Assembly: GCF_000152945.2 (NCBI RefSeq)
Contig: NC_020830.1
Location: 868,001 to 932,000 of the forward strand
Direction of reading: 5' to 3'
DNA length: 64,000 nt
Origin: Polaribacter sp. MED152
GTDB lineage: Bacteria > Bacteroidota > Bacteroidia > Flavobacteriales > Flavobacteriaceae
The notes beneath the pieces were generated by a model. That model did no database searches. It was not told the origin of the DNA and was given only the letters and a program-made list of their open reading frames with translations. The position numbers and the translations under genes were made by a program. Each line of letters opens with the position of its first letter. Position 1 is the first letter of the stretch. Positions 43,677 through 52,299 of this stretch are shown one piece after another.

Positions 43677-44105
43677 CTACCAGATATTGGTCATTAAATT
43701 GGCAACCATTTCTTTCGTTAATGGTTTGTTTAAAAACATATCAATATCGTCATTAGATTCTATTTTTTCTTTTTCTTCATCTATTAAAGAGGTTGATAAA
43801 ACTACAATTTTAGGTCTGTTTTCCTTAAAATTTTTAGTGGCCGTATACAACTCTATAAAACGAAAACCGTTCATAACTGGCATATTTAAATCAACCAAAA
43901 TTAAATCTGGTTCAATAAAGTTATCAGTTTTATTTTTGTATTGGCCTTCACCTAACAAATAATCTAAAGCATCTTTGCCATTTCTAGAAAATATAATATT
44001 TTTTGTAGTTGGTAATCTTTCAAATACAATCTGATGAAATCTACTCGTAGAAAAATCATCATCTATCAGCATTATATTATACTTATTTATTTTCGATTCA
44101 ATCAT
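43677..44105 (-). CDS. Single-domain response regulator (CheY/Rcp1-like)
   Basis: The 142-residue protein is one receiver domain. Acidic pocket IDDD is at 14-17, the phospho-acceptor Asp72 is in LVDLNMP, the Thr/Ser is in VLSTS and the Lys in FLNKPLT. The extended alpha2 loop (EGQYKNKTDNF) is typical of Rcp1-like regulators that serve phytochrome-type or PAS kinases. Its start overlaps the stop of the CheB-CheR kinase as ATGA, so the two are translationally coupled. It has no output domain. Confidence 0.92.
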   Translation of the reverse strand: MIESKINKYNIMLIDDDFSTSRFHQIVFERLPTTKNIIFSRNGKDALDYLLGEGQYKNKTDNFIEPDLILVDLNMPVMNGFRFIELYTATKNFKENRPKIVVLSTSLIDEEKEKIESNDDIDMFLNKPLTKEMVANLMTNIW

Positions 44106-47100
44106 TCCTCATTGTTTTTAAAACAAAGTGTAAAAGTAGATCCTTTACCCAATTCACTCTCCAGTTTTATATCTCCTCCTGTTTTATCTAATATTTTTTT
44201 AATTAAATACAAGGCTAATCCACTACCTTCATGCTCATCTGTAGCTCTTTTAAACAAACCAAAAACATGTTTTTTATGCTCATTTAAATTAATACCAATA
44301 CCATTATCTTTAATAGAAATACAGTTAAAACCATCTTCTTCAAACGTTTTAATATCTATTTGCAAATCTCTTTCTGGAGATTTATATTTAATAGCATTAT
44401 TTAAAACATTTTGAAGCATACTATTAAAATGTGGCTCAGAAAACAACACAGTTTTGCATTCAGAAAAATCTTGATTTACAGTTATATTTCTCTTCTCAAT
44501 AATTGATTTAAAACTACTTATAACACTATTAAAAGAATTTTCTACATCAATATCTGTTAAGTTATCTAAAACTTGAGTTCTTGCTTTAGCCACAGACATT
44601 AAATTAGATAATGTTTCTGTAGCGTTTTTAATATTCTGCTCAATCCATTTAATGGCCTCTAAAGACGTTTCATCAACAATTTTCTTATCTTCTTTCAGTA
44701 AAGATAAAAACGAACTTATATTATTAATAGGCGCTTTCATATCATGCGTACTTGCATAAGTAAGTTCTTCTAACTCAGACATAACTTGTTTTAAATCTGT
44801 AATATCTCTCCAAGAAGATGAGCTATATAATATATTACCATTTTTATCTTTGATAGAGGATACATTTAGATTCACTTCTATAAAGCCTCCTCTTTTTTTA
44901 TTAATTTTTAGCTCTTTATTTGTAACCTTACCTTCTTTTTTGAAAAGTTCAAAAGCTTTTTTAGCATCTTCTTGAGATTCTTGATGATAAATATCTAAGA
45001 TCTGAGACCCAATAATTTCTTTTCTGGTAAACCCAGTTTTATCTAATAAGGTTTTGTTGCATTCTATAATTTCGCCATTTTTAGGATCTACAGAAACAAA
45101 CATATCTGGAGCATTATTATACAAACGCTTATATTTTTGTGTGGTAAGCTCTAATTGACGAGTTCTATCTTTTACCTCTTTTTCTAAATTTTCATTTGCT
45201 GCCTTTAATTTTGCTTCTGAATCTTTAATATAAGTAATATCTGTAGCAACACCAATATGCTTTACAAAATCTGTACCTTCAATTCTTTCAAATATAGTAT
45301 CTAAAGATAAATACCATCTGTAATCACCATCTTTATGTTTAATTCTATAATCAAACTCTAAAACTTCTCCATCTTTTGAATTATTTATATTTTCAAAATG
45401 TTTTACTACTCTAGGTAAATCATCAGGATGCATAATTGTTGGCAGCATTTCTGCTCCCATTTTTTGAATCTCCTCAGTAGAGTACCCTAATTGATTCATT
45501 AAATCTTTGTTGGCATATTCATTAGATTGTGTTTGCTGATTAAAGATGTATAGTATATTTGGAGTTACCTCAAATATTTTCTCTAAAAATTTATTTTTCT
45601 CATCTAAGGTCTTTTCTAATTTCTTAAGTTCTGTTATGTCTACAAAAGAAATTACTACTCCTTCAATATTCTTTTGAGAGTTTATAAAAGGATGCAGCCT
45701 TTTTAAATACCATTTTTTATTTTGATGAAATATTTCTTTCTCGTAAGGAATTCCAGTGTTTAATACATTGTAAATGGTATCTATAAATGTATGACCATCT
45801 GTTTCACCAAAAGTAGAATTAAAGTGCGCTATTGGCCTACCTAAATCGCTATCAATAATATTAAAGAATTTTTTTACAGTGGGCGTAAACTTTCTAATTC
45901 TTAAATCTTTATCTAAAAAAATGGTACCTATTTCAGTACTATCAATTACATTTTCTAAATCAGAATTAATTTCTGCTACCTCTACCATTTTTTCTTGGTA
46001 CTCAGCATTTACAGTGTGTAATTCTTCGTTAACACTTTGCAACTCTTCATTTGTACTTTGCAATTCTTCGTTAGAAGAAAGCAATTCTTCATTAGTTGCT
46101 TGCAACTCTTCATTAGAGGTTTCAATTTCCTCTACCATAGATTGTAGATTGGCCTTAGTATCCATCAACTCTTGTTCTAAAAGAACAATCCTTTCTTTAT
46201 CAAGCTCACTTAAATTAAAACCTTCTTGAACTACAGCTGTGTTATTCCTTTTTGCATTTTCTGTATCAATAACATTAGATTGAGCTAAAAATAAAATCAA
46301 ATAAAGATTACTTAAACTATTAGGTGTAATCTTAACTGGGTTTACTATTAAAGTTATAGTTTCAAGGTTACTTCTGTCATCAGAAACTAAAATATCTTTA
46401 TAAATTACCTTTATACTTTCCTTCTCAGCTTTACGCAAAGCTGTGCTTAAAGCTATTGCAATGGGTTGAGGTAATATTTTTAAAATGTGAAAAGATCGTA
46501 ATCGTTTTTTTGGAAATTGAAAGAAATTTCTAAAATTACCATCTGCACTTATTAAATCAAAATCCTTATCTACAAAAGCACTTGCTGCCCCAAATTCTTC
46601 CAACAATGCATCTGCAAGAGTTTCATTCAGCACTTTATCTTGTAAGGTTTGCCTACTCATTACCTCTCTAGAAAATTGTTCTGAAGATGAAAAGGTTTTG
46701 TTATAGTAACCCATATCTAAAGTCTTAGTAGGCGCTACATTTTGATATATCCTCCATTTTCTAGACAATACTTTAAGAGAGGAAGAAAACTGCCCTATAG
46801 ATTCACTTGGCCCTAAGAATAAATATTTATCAGGATTTAAGGCATAATGAAAAGTACCAATAATTTTTTGCTGTAAAGCAGAATTTACATAAATCAATAA
46901 ATTTCTACACGTAATTAAATCCATTTTAGTTAAAGGCGGATCTTGAGCTACATTGTGCTGTGAGAAAATTATCATTTTACGTATTTCAGGTGAAATGTTG
47001 TATAAATCTCCCTTTTGAATAAAATACTTTTTTAACAATTCTAAAGAAACATCAGCTACAATACTTTGAGTAAATGAGCCTTTATTTGCTTTATGAATTA

Positions 47101-48184
47101 CTTCTTTATCTAAATCTGTTGCAAAAATTTTAACATCTTGAATAATGTTATTCTCATCCATATATTCTTTAAGCAAAATAGCTAAAGAATAGGCTTCTTC
47201 TCCAGAAGAACAACCCACAGACCAAATTTTTACTCTTTCTTTTGGGCCTTTATTTTTAAATAATTCAGGAATAACATTTTTCTTGATAAAATTAAAAGCT
47301 TCTATATCTCTAAAAAACTTAGTAACCCCAATTAAAAACTCTTTATTTAAAATTTCTAATTCATTCTCATTCTCAAATACATAGTGCAAATAATCTCTTA
47401 TAGTTTGCGCTTTATTTACACTCATTCTTCTTTCTACTCTTCTTATCAGCGTAGGTAGTTTATAGTCAGAAAAATCGATATCTGTTTTTTTATGTACTAA
47501 TGAAATTAGCTTTTCAAAGTCTTTTTTAAAGATTGAGTTTTCATCATCTTCAAAAGTACTTAATGACTTAGGATGCTGAATAAAGTTTACTAATTCTGTT
47601 GGTATGTCTGATACTGGCAAAACATAATCTACTAAACCTGTGGCTATTGCACTATTAGGCATACCATCAAATTTGGCATCTCTTGGCTTTTGCACCATTA
47701 ACATTCCACCATATTCTTTAATAGTTCTAATACCTCTAGTACCATCAGAACCTGTACCAGAAAGTACAATACCAACAGATTTTTCTTGTTGATCTACTGC
47801 CAACGACTTAAAGAAAATATCAATAGGTAAGTTTAAATCAAAGCCTTTGGGCTTATCTGTTAAATGCAACACACCATTCTTAATGGTCATGTTTTTCTTT
47901 GGCGGAATTAAATAAACATTACCAGCTTCAATAACAGAACCATCCTCTACTTCATGAATGGGTAATTCAGTGTTTCTAGACAGTAAATCTGCCATTAAAC
48001 TTTTATAATCTGGTGATAAGTGTTGTACAATTACTATGGCATGGTTAAAATCGCTTGGTAAATTATCGAAGAAAAGCTTTAAAGCCTCTAAACCTCCTGC
48101 TGATGTTCCTATACCTACAATAAAAGAATCTTTATTTACAATACTTCTACCCCCCTTTTGATCTTTGGTTTCTTTGCTATCCAT
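44102..48184 (-). CDS. CheB-CheR-PAS-histidine kinase fusion
   Basis: The 1360-residue protein joins, in order: a CheB methylesterase domain (GTSAGGLE, Ser28; QHLSP; GTGSDG), a CheR methyltransferase domain (about 215-480; SVGCSSGEEAYSLAILL and TCRNLLIY), a heptad-repeat coiled coil (about 685-721), several PAS domains (about 740-1130), and HisKA (STHDMKAPINN, about 1145) plus HATPase (DNGIGINL; GSGLALYLI). No receiver or membrane segment is present. Such hybrids are frequent in Bacteroidetes; whether the CheB/CheR parts act on a methyl-accepting protein is unknown, and none is nearby. It is coupled to the receiver gene downstream. Confidence 0.93.
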   Translation of the reverse strand: MDSKETKDQKGGRSIVNKDSFIVGIGTSAGGLEALKLFFDNLPSDFNHAIVIVQHLSPDYKSLMADLLSRNTELPIHEVEDGSVIEAGNVYLIPPKKNMTIKNGVLHLTDKPKGFDLNLPIDIFFKSLAVDQQEKSVGIVLSGTGSDGTRGIRTIKEYGGMLMVQKPRDAKFDGMPNSAIATGLVDYVLPVSDIPTELVNFIQHPKSLSTFEDDENSIFKKDFEKLISLVHKKTDIDFSDYKLPTLIRRVERRMSVNKAQTIRDYLHYVFENENELEILNKEFLIGVTKFFRDIEAFNFIKKNVIPELFKNKGPKERVKIWSVGCSSGEEAYSLAILLKEYMDENNIIQDVKIFATDLDKEVIHKANKGSFTQSIVADVSLELLKKYFIQKGDLYNISPEIRKMIIFSQHNVAQDPPLTKMDLITCRNLLIYVNSALQQKIIGTFHYALNPDKYLFLGPSESIGQFSSSLKVLSRKWRIYQNVAPTKTLDMGYYNKTFSSSEQFSREVMSRQTLQDKVLNETLADALLEEFGAASAFVDKDFDLISADGNFRNFFQFPKKRLRSFHILKILPQPIAIALSTALRKAEKESIKVIYKDILVSDDRSNLETITLIVNPVKITPNSLSNLYLILFLAQSNVIDTENAKRNNTAVVQEGFNLSELDKERIVLLEQELMDTKANLQSMVEEIETSNEELQATNEELLSSNEELQSTNEELQSVNEELHTVNAEYQEKMVEVAEINSDLENVIDSTEIGTIFLDKDLRIRKFTPTVKKFFNIIDSDLGRPIAHFNSTFGETDGHTFIDTIYNVLNTGIPYEKEIFHQNKKWYLKRLHPFINSQKNIEGVVISFVDITELKKLEKTLDEKNKFLEKIFEVTPNILYIFNQQTQSNEYANKDLMNQLGYSTEEIQKMGAEMLPTIMHPDDLPRVVKHFENINNSKDGEVLEFDYRIKHKDGDYRWYLSLDTIFERIEGTDFVKHIGVATDITYIKDSEAKLKAANENLEKEVKDRTRQLELTTQKYKRLYNNAPDMFVSVDPKNGEIIECNKTLLDKTGFTRKEIIGSQILDIYHQESQEDAKKAFELFKKEGKVTNKELKINKKRGGFIEVNLNVSSIKDKNGNILYSSSSWRDITDLKQVMSELEELTYASTHDMKAPINNISSFLSLLKEDKKIVDETSLEAIKWIEQNIKNATETLSNLMSVAKARTQVLDNLTDIDVENSFNSVISSFKSIIEKRNITVNQDFSECKTVLFSEPHFNSMLQNVLNNAIKYKSPERDLQIDIKTFEEDGFNCISIKDNGIGINLNEHKKHVFGLFKRATDEHEGSGLALYLIKKILDKTGGDIKLESELGKGSTFTLCFKNNEE
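46020..46131 (-). repeat. 21-nt in-frame repeats encoding a heptad coiled coil
   Basis: Five or six consecutive seven-codon units of the type SNEELQSTNEELQS at residues about 685-721 of the CheB-CheR kinase. The coil is a likely signal-transmitting helix between the CheR and PAS parts. Confidence 0.8.
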
Positions 48185-48291
48185 GAGTTGCTGGTTAATT
48201 ATGATAAAGATAATTTTTTAAAAATTATTTTAAAAATATTTGGAGACTAAAATATTTTTTATAAATTGTAACTAATTAAGACAATAATCGA

Positions 48292-48336
48292 CGAAAAAAG
48301 ACATTCAACCTTCCCCCACTAAATGACTTTTTTTCG
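48292..48336. terminator. Long imperfect hairpin with CCTTCCCCCAC loop
   Basis: CGAAAAAAG-A-CATT (48292-48305) pairs with AATG-A-CTTTTTTTCG (48322-48336) around a single A-A mismatch. The loop shows CCTTCCCCCAC on the plus strand (48309-48319), nearly complementary to the GTGGGG loop of the two sRNAs downstream. Both strands end in a U run, so it could terminate transcription in either direction. Confidence 0.55.
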
Positions 48337-48357
48337 GAATTAAAAAGAAATCTTAAT

Positions 48358-48396
48358 TAAAAAGAGCTGGATGTCACCAGCTCTTTTTTTTTTTTG
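48358..48396. terminator. Strong intrinsic terminator in the kinase-regulator gap
   Basis: Stem AAAAAGAGCTGG and CCAGCTCTTTTT (48359-48370 and 48377-48388), loop ATGTCA, with a T run of about 12 on the plus side. No plus-strand gene precedes it closely, so it may end a short plus-strand transcript or isolate the kinase promoter. Confidence 0.75.
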
Positions 48397-48399
48397 CTT

Positions 48400-48465
48400 A
48401 AAAAAAAGAACCAACGTTTTAAAAAGCGTTAGTTCTTATGTGATAGCCTTCCCCACAAAGGTTAT
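48400..48465 (-). ncRNA. Candidate small RNA, copy 1 (about 66 nt)
   Basis: On the minus strand a consensus promoter (48502-48470) places the start at 48465. From there the RNA folds into a 5' hairpin, AUAACCUU / AAGGCUAU with one A-C mismatch and loop UGUGGGG. A short linker and an intrinsic terminator follow, AAGAACUAACG pairing with CGUUGGUUCUU plus a U run ending about 48400. A 27-nt core including the whole 5' hairpin is identical in copy 2 (48740-48714). No start codon or ORF is present. I do not recognise a named family with certainty; Flavo-1 is a candidate to compare. Confidence 0.62.
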
Positions 48466-48469
48466 GAGC

Positions 48470-48502
48470 CAAAATTAAAAGACAATTTCATTATATTCAA
48501 AA
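48470..48502 (-). promoter_or_regulatory. Promoter of sRNA copy 1
   Basis: Minus-strand TAATTTTG (48477-48470) is a perfect -7 box and TTTTG (48502-48498) a perfect -33 box, with a 20-nt spacer. The start 5 nt downstream is 48465. Confidence 0.65.
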
Positions 48503-48675
48503 TAATTTAACAACCATTTTCGACAACACTTTCTCTATTTTCGACATAAAGTTACTCTAATTGAAGAACATTTAAAGCACAAGATTTTTATATAGATTAT
48601 ACAAATTAGCGCTACTTTTAAATATATTCTTATAGTAAATAGCTTTCTTATTTTGTATCCAAAATACTTTTCCAT

Positions 48676-48738
48676 AAAAAAAAAGAACCAACATAAACGT
48701 CAGTTCTTTTACTTGATAGCCTTCCCCACAAAGGTTAT
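48676..48738 (-). ncRNA. Candidate small RNA, copy 2 (about 63 nt)
   Basis: It has the same design as copy 1: -7 box TAAATTTG at 48750-48743, predicted start 48738 and the identical 5' hairpin with UGUGGGG loop. The terminator stem is AAGAACUGAC with GUUGGUUCUU and a run of 9 U. The two terminator stems differ in sequence but both keep pairing on the minus strand through G-U wobbles, while the plus-strand versions have mismatches. This points to the minus strand as the transcribed one. Confidence 0.62.
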
Positions 48739-48742
48739 GATT

Positions 48743-48750
48743 CAAATTTA
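48743..48750 (-). promoter_or_regulatory. -7 promoter box of sRNA copy 2
   Basis: Minus-strand TAAATTTG matches TAnnTTTG. The distance from it to the shared TCATAACC sequence is the same as in copy 1. The -33 element is weak. Confidence 0.55.
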
Positions 48751-49022
48751 ATAGACATCTTTAACATATGTTAATAAATCATTTAACTATTGAAGACTTA
48801 AAAACAACCATTTCAGACACATAGAAATTAAAACATAATTTAAATTACTAACTTTCTAGTAATAGAACCAACTATATATCAGTCTAAATTTATACTCAAA
48901 TCACTTGATAAATCATTCTATAATTATTTTATATTCATATAGTTCCGAATTAATAATTGATCTTTTTCCAATAAAATTTACTATTTTAGATTTATAAACC
49001 TTCTGTTTAGCCTTAAAAATTT
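48751..49022. other. AT-rich intergenic stretch before the receiver-AraC gene
   Basis: About 270 bp of low-complexity AT-rich sequence between sRNA copy 2 and the ATG at 49023. I see no convincing ORF, hairpin or perfect promoter box, although the regulator's promoter must lie here. Confidence 0.5.
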
Positions 49023-49724
49023 ATGAAAACTAAAATTTTAGTAGTTGATGATTCTATAGATTCTAGGATCTATGTTTCTAGTATCTTATCTGATTATGAA
49101 GTTTTAGAAGCAAAAAGTGGCGAAGAAGCTTTAGATACCATTTCTAAGGTCAATATTGATTTGCTAATTACTGATTACAACATGCCAGAAATGGATGGTT
49201 TTGAGTTAGTTTCCAAAATTAAGCAGAAGAAATACGAGTTTCCTATTATCATAATAACATCACTTACTTCTTTAGATAAGAAGAAAAAAATGCTAAGGTT
49301 GGGTATAGATAATTATGTTTACAAGCCATTTTTCAAAGAAGAATTAATTAACATAATTTCAAGAGCTATTGTATACCACAAAACAGTACTTTCTTCTAAA
49401 AGCAAATTAGACTTAGATACTAATGATCAATTTGAAGATTTTAAAACAAAAACAGAACGAATTCTTTTTGAAAACGTAGATAATTTTAATTTTTCCATAG
49501 AATCCTTGGCAGAAGAATTTGAGATTTCTACAAAAACATTAACTAGAAGAACCAAGGCAATTTTTGGTCAAACTCCAAATCAGTTAATGATTGAGTGCAG
49601 GTTAAATGTGGCTCAAGAAATCATATCACAAAATCCGAGAATTAGTTTAAAAGAAACTGCCAAAAAAGTCGGACTCAAAAATACGACCTACCTAAAAAGT
49701 AGATTAAAAGAAAAATTTAAATAG
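49023..49724 (+). CDS. Response regulator with AraC-type DNA-binding domain
   Basis: The 233-residue protein has an N-terminal receiver (acidic pair DD 9-10, phospho-acceptor Asp51 in LITDYNMPEMDGF, Lys in YKPF about 101). The C-terminal AraC/HTH_18 domain is at about 140-233 (FSIESLAEEFEISTKTLTRR and SLKETAKKVGLKNTTYLKSRL). It is a transcription factor with no cognate kinase gene directly adjacent; the CheB-CheR kinase across the sRNA gap and the soluble kinase are candidates. A strong terminator follows. Confidence 0.93.
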   Translation: MKTKILVVDDSIDSRIYVSSILSDYEVLEAKSGEEALDTISKVNIDLLITDYNMPEMDGFELVSKIKQKKYEFPIIIITSLTSLDKKKKMLRLGIDNYVYKPFFKEELINIISRAIVYHKTVLSSKSKLDLDTNDQFEDFKTKTERILFENVDNFNFSIESLAEEFEISTKTLTRRTKAIFGQTPNQLMIECRLNVAQEIISQNPRISLKETAKKVGLKNTTYLKSRLKEKFK

Positions 49725-49740
49725 AAAAATTTAAAAACTA

Positions 49741-49773
49741 AAAAATCCCGTAATTTCTTACGGGATTTTTTTT
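49741..49773 (+). terminator. Intrinsic terminator of the receiver-AraC gene
   Basis: Stem AATCCCGTAA (49743-49752) and TTACGGGATT (49757-49766), loop TTTC, then a T run. It is also positioned to terminate the tRNA-Ser gene from the other strand. Confidence 0.9.
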
Positions 49774-49774
49774 T

Positions 49775-49860
49775 GCGGAGAAAGAGGGATTCGAACCCCC
49801 GGACCTGTTACAGTCAACAGTTTTCAAGACTGCCGCATTCGACCACTCTGCCATTTCTCC
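49775..49860 (-). tRNA. tRNA-Ser (anticodon TGA)
   Basis: The minus strand begins GGAGAAATGGCAGAGTGG and ends with TTTCTCC plus discriminator G. The acceptor GGAGAAA pairs with TTTCTCC. The anticodon loop reads TCTTGAAAA with TGA centred, and the T arm contains GGTTCGAATCC. A long variable arm is present, giving 86 nt, as expected for tRNA-Ser. No CCA is encoded, in keeping with the cca gene in this window. Confidence 0.95.
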
Positions 49861-50068
49861 AAGTGTCTCATCAGGTATTTCCTGAATGCGGATGCAAATA
49901 TAGAAAGCTTTTTCATTTTGTGAAACAAAAAATCCAATAATTTTTATTTTTTTTGAATATGGCTAATTTATTTTTTTAACACGCTAAATAACAGAACTTT
50001 AAAAATATTCAAGAAAATTAGAAATCGTATTTACAATAAGAAGAATAGTGTTTAGTTCTAGTCTTTAT

Positions 50069-50076
50069 TATATTTG
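50069..50076 (+). promoter_or_regulatory. -7 promoter box of aroC
   Basis: TATATTTG matches TAnnTTTG and ends 23 nt before the ATG at 50100. Confidence 0.55.
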
Positions 50077-50099
50077 TTGCTTAATCTTAATTAATACTG

Positions 50100-51164
50100 A
50101 TGTCTTTTAATTCTTTTGGTAATTTATTAAAGCTAACTACGTTTGGAGAATCTCATGGAACAGCTATTGGAGGTGTAATTGATGGTTTTCCAGCAGGTGT
50201 AGAAATCGATCTAGACGCAATTCAAAAAGAACTGGACAGACGTAAGCCTGGACAATCAAAAATAGTTACACAAAGAAAAGAGCCAGACACTGTAGAATTT
50301 TTATCTGGTATTTTTGAAGGTAAATCAACTGGTACTTCTATTGGTTTTATTATTAAAAATACAAATCAAAAAAGCAAAGACTACAATCACAATACTAACG
50401 TTTACAGACCCTCTCATGCTGATTATACTTATGATCAGAAATATGGATTGCGCGATTTTAGAGGTGGAGGAAGAAGTTCTGCACGTGAAACTGCAAATTG
50501 GGTTGTTGCTGGAGCTTTGGCTAAACAGCTAATTTCGTCAATTAAGATTAATGCGTTTACATCATCAGTAGGAGACATCTTTATGGAAAAACCATATCAA
50601 GATGTTGATTTTTCGAAAACAGAACAAAATATTGTTCGTTGTCCTGATGAAGAAAGTGCAGAAAAGATGATCACAAAAATTAAAGAAATACGCAAGGCTG
50701 GTGATACTATTGGTGGCACAATTACTTGTGTTGCTCAAAATATGCCAATTGGTTTAGGAGAGCCTATTTTTAATAAACTTCATGCAGAATTAGGCAAAGC
50801 AATGTTGTCTATTAATGCTGTTAAAGGTTTTGAGTTTGGAAGTGGATTTTGTGGAGCAAAAATGAGAGGTTCTGAACATAATGACATTTTTAATGCAGAT
50901 GGTTCTACACAATCTAATTTATCTGGTGGTGTACAAGGTGGAATTTCTAATGGTATGGATGTGTATTTTAGGGTTGCTTTTAAACCAGTAGCGACTATTA
51001 TGAGTGCTCAACAAACTATTAATTCTGAAAATGAAGTTACAGAAATTACAGGAAAAGGAAGACATGATCCTTGTGTTGTGCCTAGAGCAGTGCCAATTGT
51101 AGAGGCAATGACAGCTTTAGTTTTAGCAGATTTTTACTTACTTAACAAAACTCGTAAAATCTAA
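50100..51164 (+). CDS. aroC: Chorismate synthase
   Basis: The 354-residue enzyme has the family motifs [18 protein letters not shown] (about 17), [14 protein letters not shown] (about 102), [14 protein letters not shown] (about 118) and [17 protein letters not shown] (about 321). It uses FMNH2 to convert 5-enolpyruvylshikimate-3-phosphate into chorismate, the precursor of aromatic amino acids, folate and menaquinone. It is monocistronic with its own promoter box. Confidence 0.96.
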   Translation: MSFNSFGNLLKLTTFGESHGTAIGGVIDGFPAGVEIDLDAIQKELDRRKPGQSKIVTQRKEPDTVEFLSGIFEGKSTGTSIGFIIKNTNQKSKDYNHNTNVYRPSHADYTYDQKYGLRDFRGGGRSSARETANWVVAGALAKQLISSIKINAFTSSVGDIFMEKPYQDVDFSKTEQNIVRCPDEESAEKMITKIKEIRKAGDTIGGTITCVAQNMPIGLGEPIFNKLHAELGKAMLSINAVKGFEFGSGFCGAKMRGSEHNDIFNADGSTQSNLSGGVQGGISNGMDVYFRVAFKPVATIMSAQQTINSENEVTEITGKGRHDPCVVPRAVPIVEAMTALVLADFYLLNKTRKI

Positions 51165-51207
51165 ATTCACTCAATTTTAAGTATCTTCCCCTAAAAATCT
51201 TATCTTT

Positions 51208-52299
51208 TTGAGAAACAGTAGATTATATTTTATTGATATTGTTAGAGCATTTGCTATTTTAATGATGCTTCAAGGTCATTTTATTGATGCTTTACTTGAT
51301 CCTGTTTTTAGAAATCCTGAATTTACTACTTATAAAATTTGGTCTTATTTTAGAGGAATAACAGCACCCACTTTTTTTACAATTTCTGGTCTAATATTTA
51401 CCTACCTTCTTCTTAGAGCGAAAGAAAAAAATGAAGATAAAAAAAGGATGCGTAAAGGAATTACAAGAGGACTTTTTTTAATAGGTGTAGGTTATTTGCT
51501 AAGAATCCCTTTTTTAGCTTGGCTCACAGGGCACTTTAATACCTATTTTTTGGTGATTGATGTTCTACAAATTATTGGACTTAGCCTTATTTTAATTATA
51601 TCTATTTATTTCTTTTCGCTAAAGAAAACCTATCTTTTTTCAGCAGTAACCCTAGTTTTAGCACTAAGTATTTTTGTGTGCGAACCCTTATACAGAGGTA
51701 TTTCTGTTGACAGCCTTCCTATATTTTTAAGCAATTATATTTCTAAGGCAAATGGTTCTGTTTTTACCATAATTCCATGGTTTGGTTATGTCGCATTTGG
51801 CGCATTTGTTGCAACTATTTATTATAAAAATGTACACAAGCAATATTTTAAGGAAATAATGATTTCGATTTTTACGATTATAGGAATTATTTTGATTAGC
51901 TACTCATCTGCCATTTTAGTTTATTTATCAAAATTATTTGATATTCAATTATTTATGGATTCAGCAAGCTATAATTATTTGTTTACAAGATTAGGTAATG
52001 TTTTGCTTTACTTTGCCTTTTTCTATGCATTCGAAAACTTTTTAAAAATTCCGATTCTTTTAAAAATTGGCCAAAAAACGCTATCCATTTATGTTATTCA
52101 CTTTATCATAATTTATGGTAGTTTTACAGGACTTGGTTTAAAACATATATTTGGAAAAAGTTTAAACCCAACAGAAGCAATTTTTGGTGCAGCTCTTTTT
52201 CTAGTGATTGTTTGTTTTATATCTTTTTATTATGCAAAAACAAATGCTTTTTTGTATGTACAGCTTAGAAAATTGATTGATAAAAGAAAAAACGCATAA
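51208..52299 (+). CDS. Heparan-alpha-glucosaminide N-acetyltransferase-like membrane acyltransferase (DUF1624)
   Basis: The 363-residue membrane protein starts at TTG 51208 and has about ten transmembrane segments. Near the N-terminus is the family pattern DIVRAFAILMMLQGHFIDALL with a conserved His, then YFRGITAPTFFTISGLIFTY. This is the DUF1624 / HGSNAT-like acyltransferase superfamily. It probably acetylates a sugar using acetyl-CoA across the inner membrane; the acceptor is unknown. The TAATG stop-start overlap with the next gene couples it to the esterase. Confidence 0.82.
   Translation: MRNSRLYFIDIVRAFAILMMLQGHFIDALLDPVFRNPEFTTYKIWSYFRGITAPTFFTISGLIFTYLLLRAKEKNEDKKRMRKGITRGLFLIGVGYLLRIPFLAWLTGHFNTYFLVIDVLQIIGLSLILIISIYFFSLKKTYLFSAVTLVLALSIFVCEPLYRGISVDSLPIFLSNYISKANGSVFTIIPWFGYVAFGAFVATIYYKNVHKQYFKEIMISIFTIIGIILISYSSAILVYLSKLFDIQLFMDSASYNYLFTRLGNVLLYFAFFYAFENFLKIPILLKIGQKTLSIYVIHFIIIYGSFTGLGLKHIFGKSLNPTEAIFGAALFLVIVCFISFYYAKTNAFLYVQLRKLIDKRKNA

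Noticed and set aside
45879-46229. Plus-strand ORF rich in LCNSSL repeats
   Set aside because: It is the antisense image of the heptad coiled coil of the CheB-CheR kinase; its repeats follow from that coding sequence.
48441-48467. Plus-strand RNA with a C-rich loop
   Set aside because: The plus-strand fold of the 5' hairpin is slightly better, but promoters, U-tract terminators and terminator-stem pairing all favour the minus strand.
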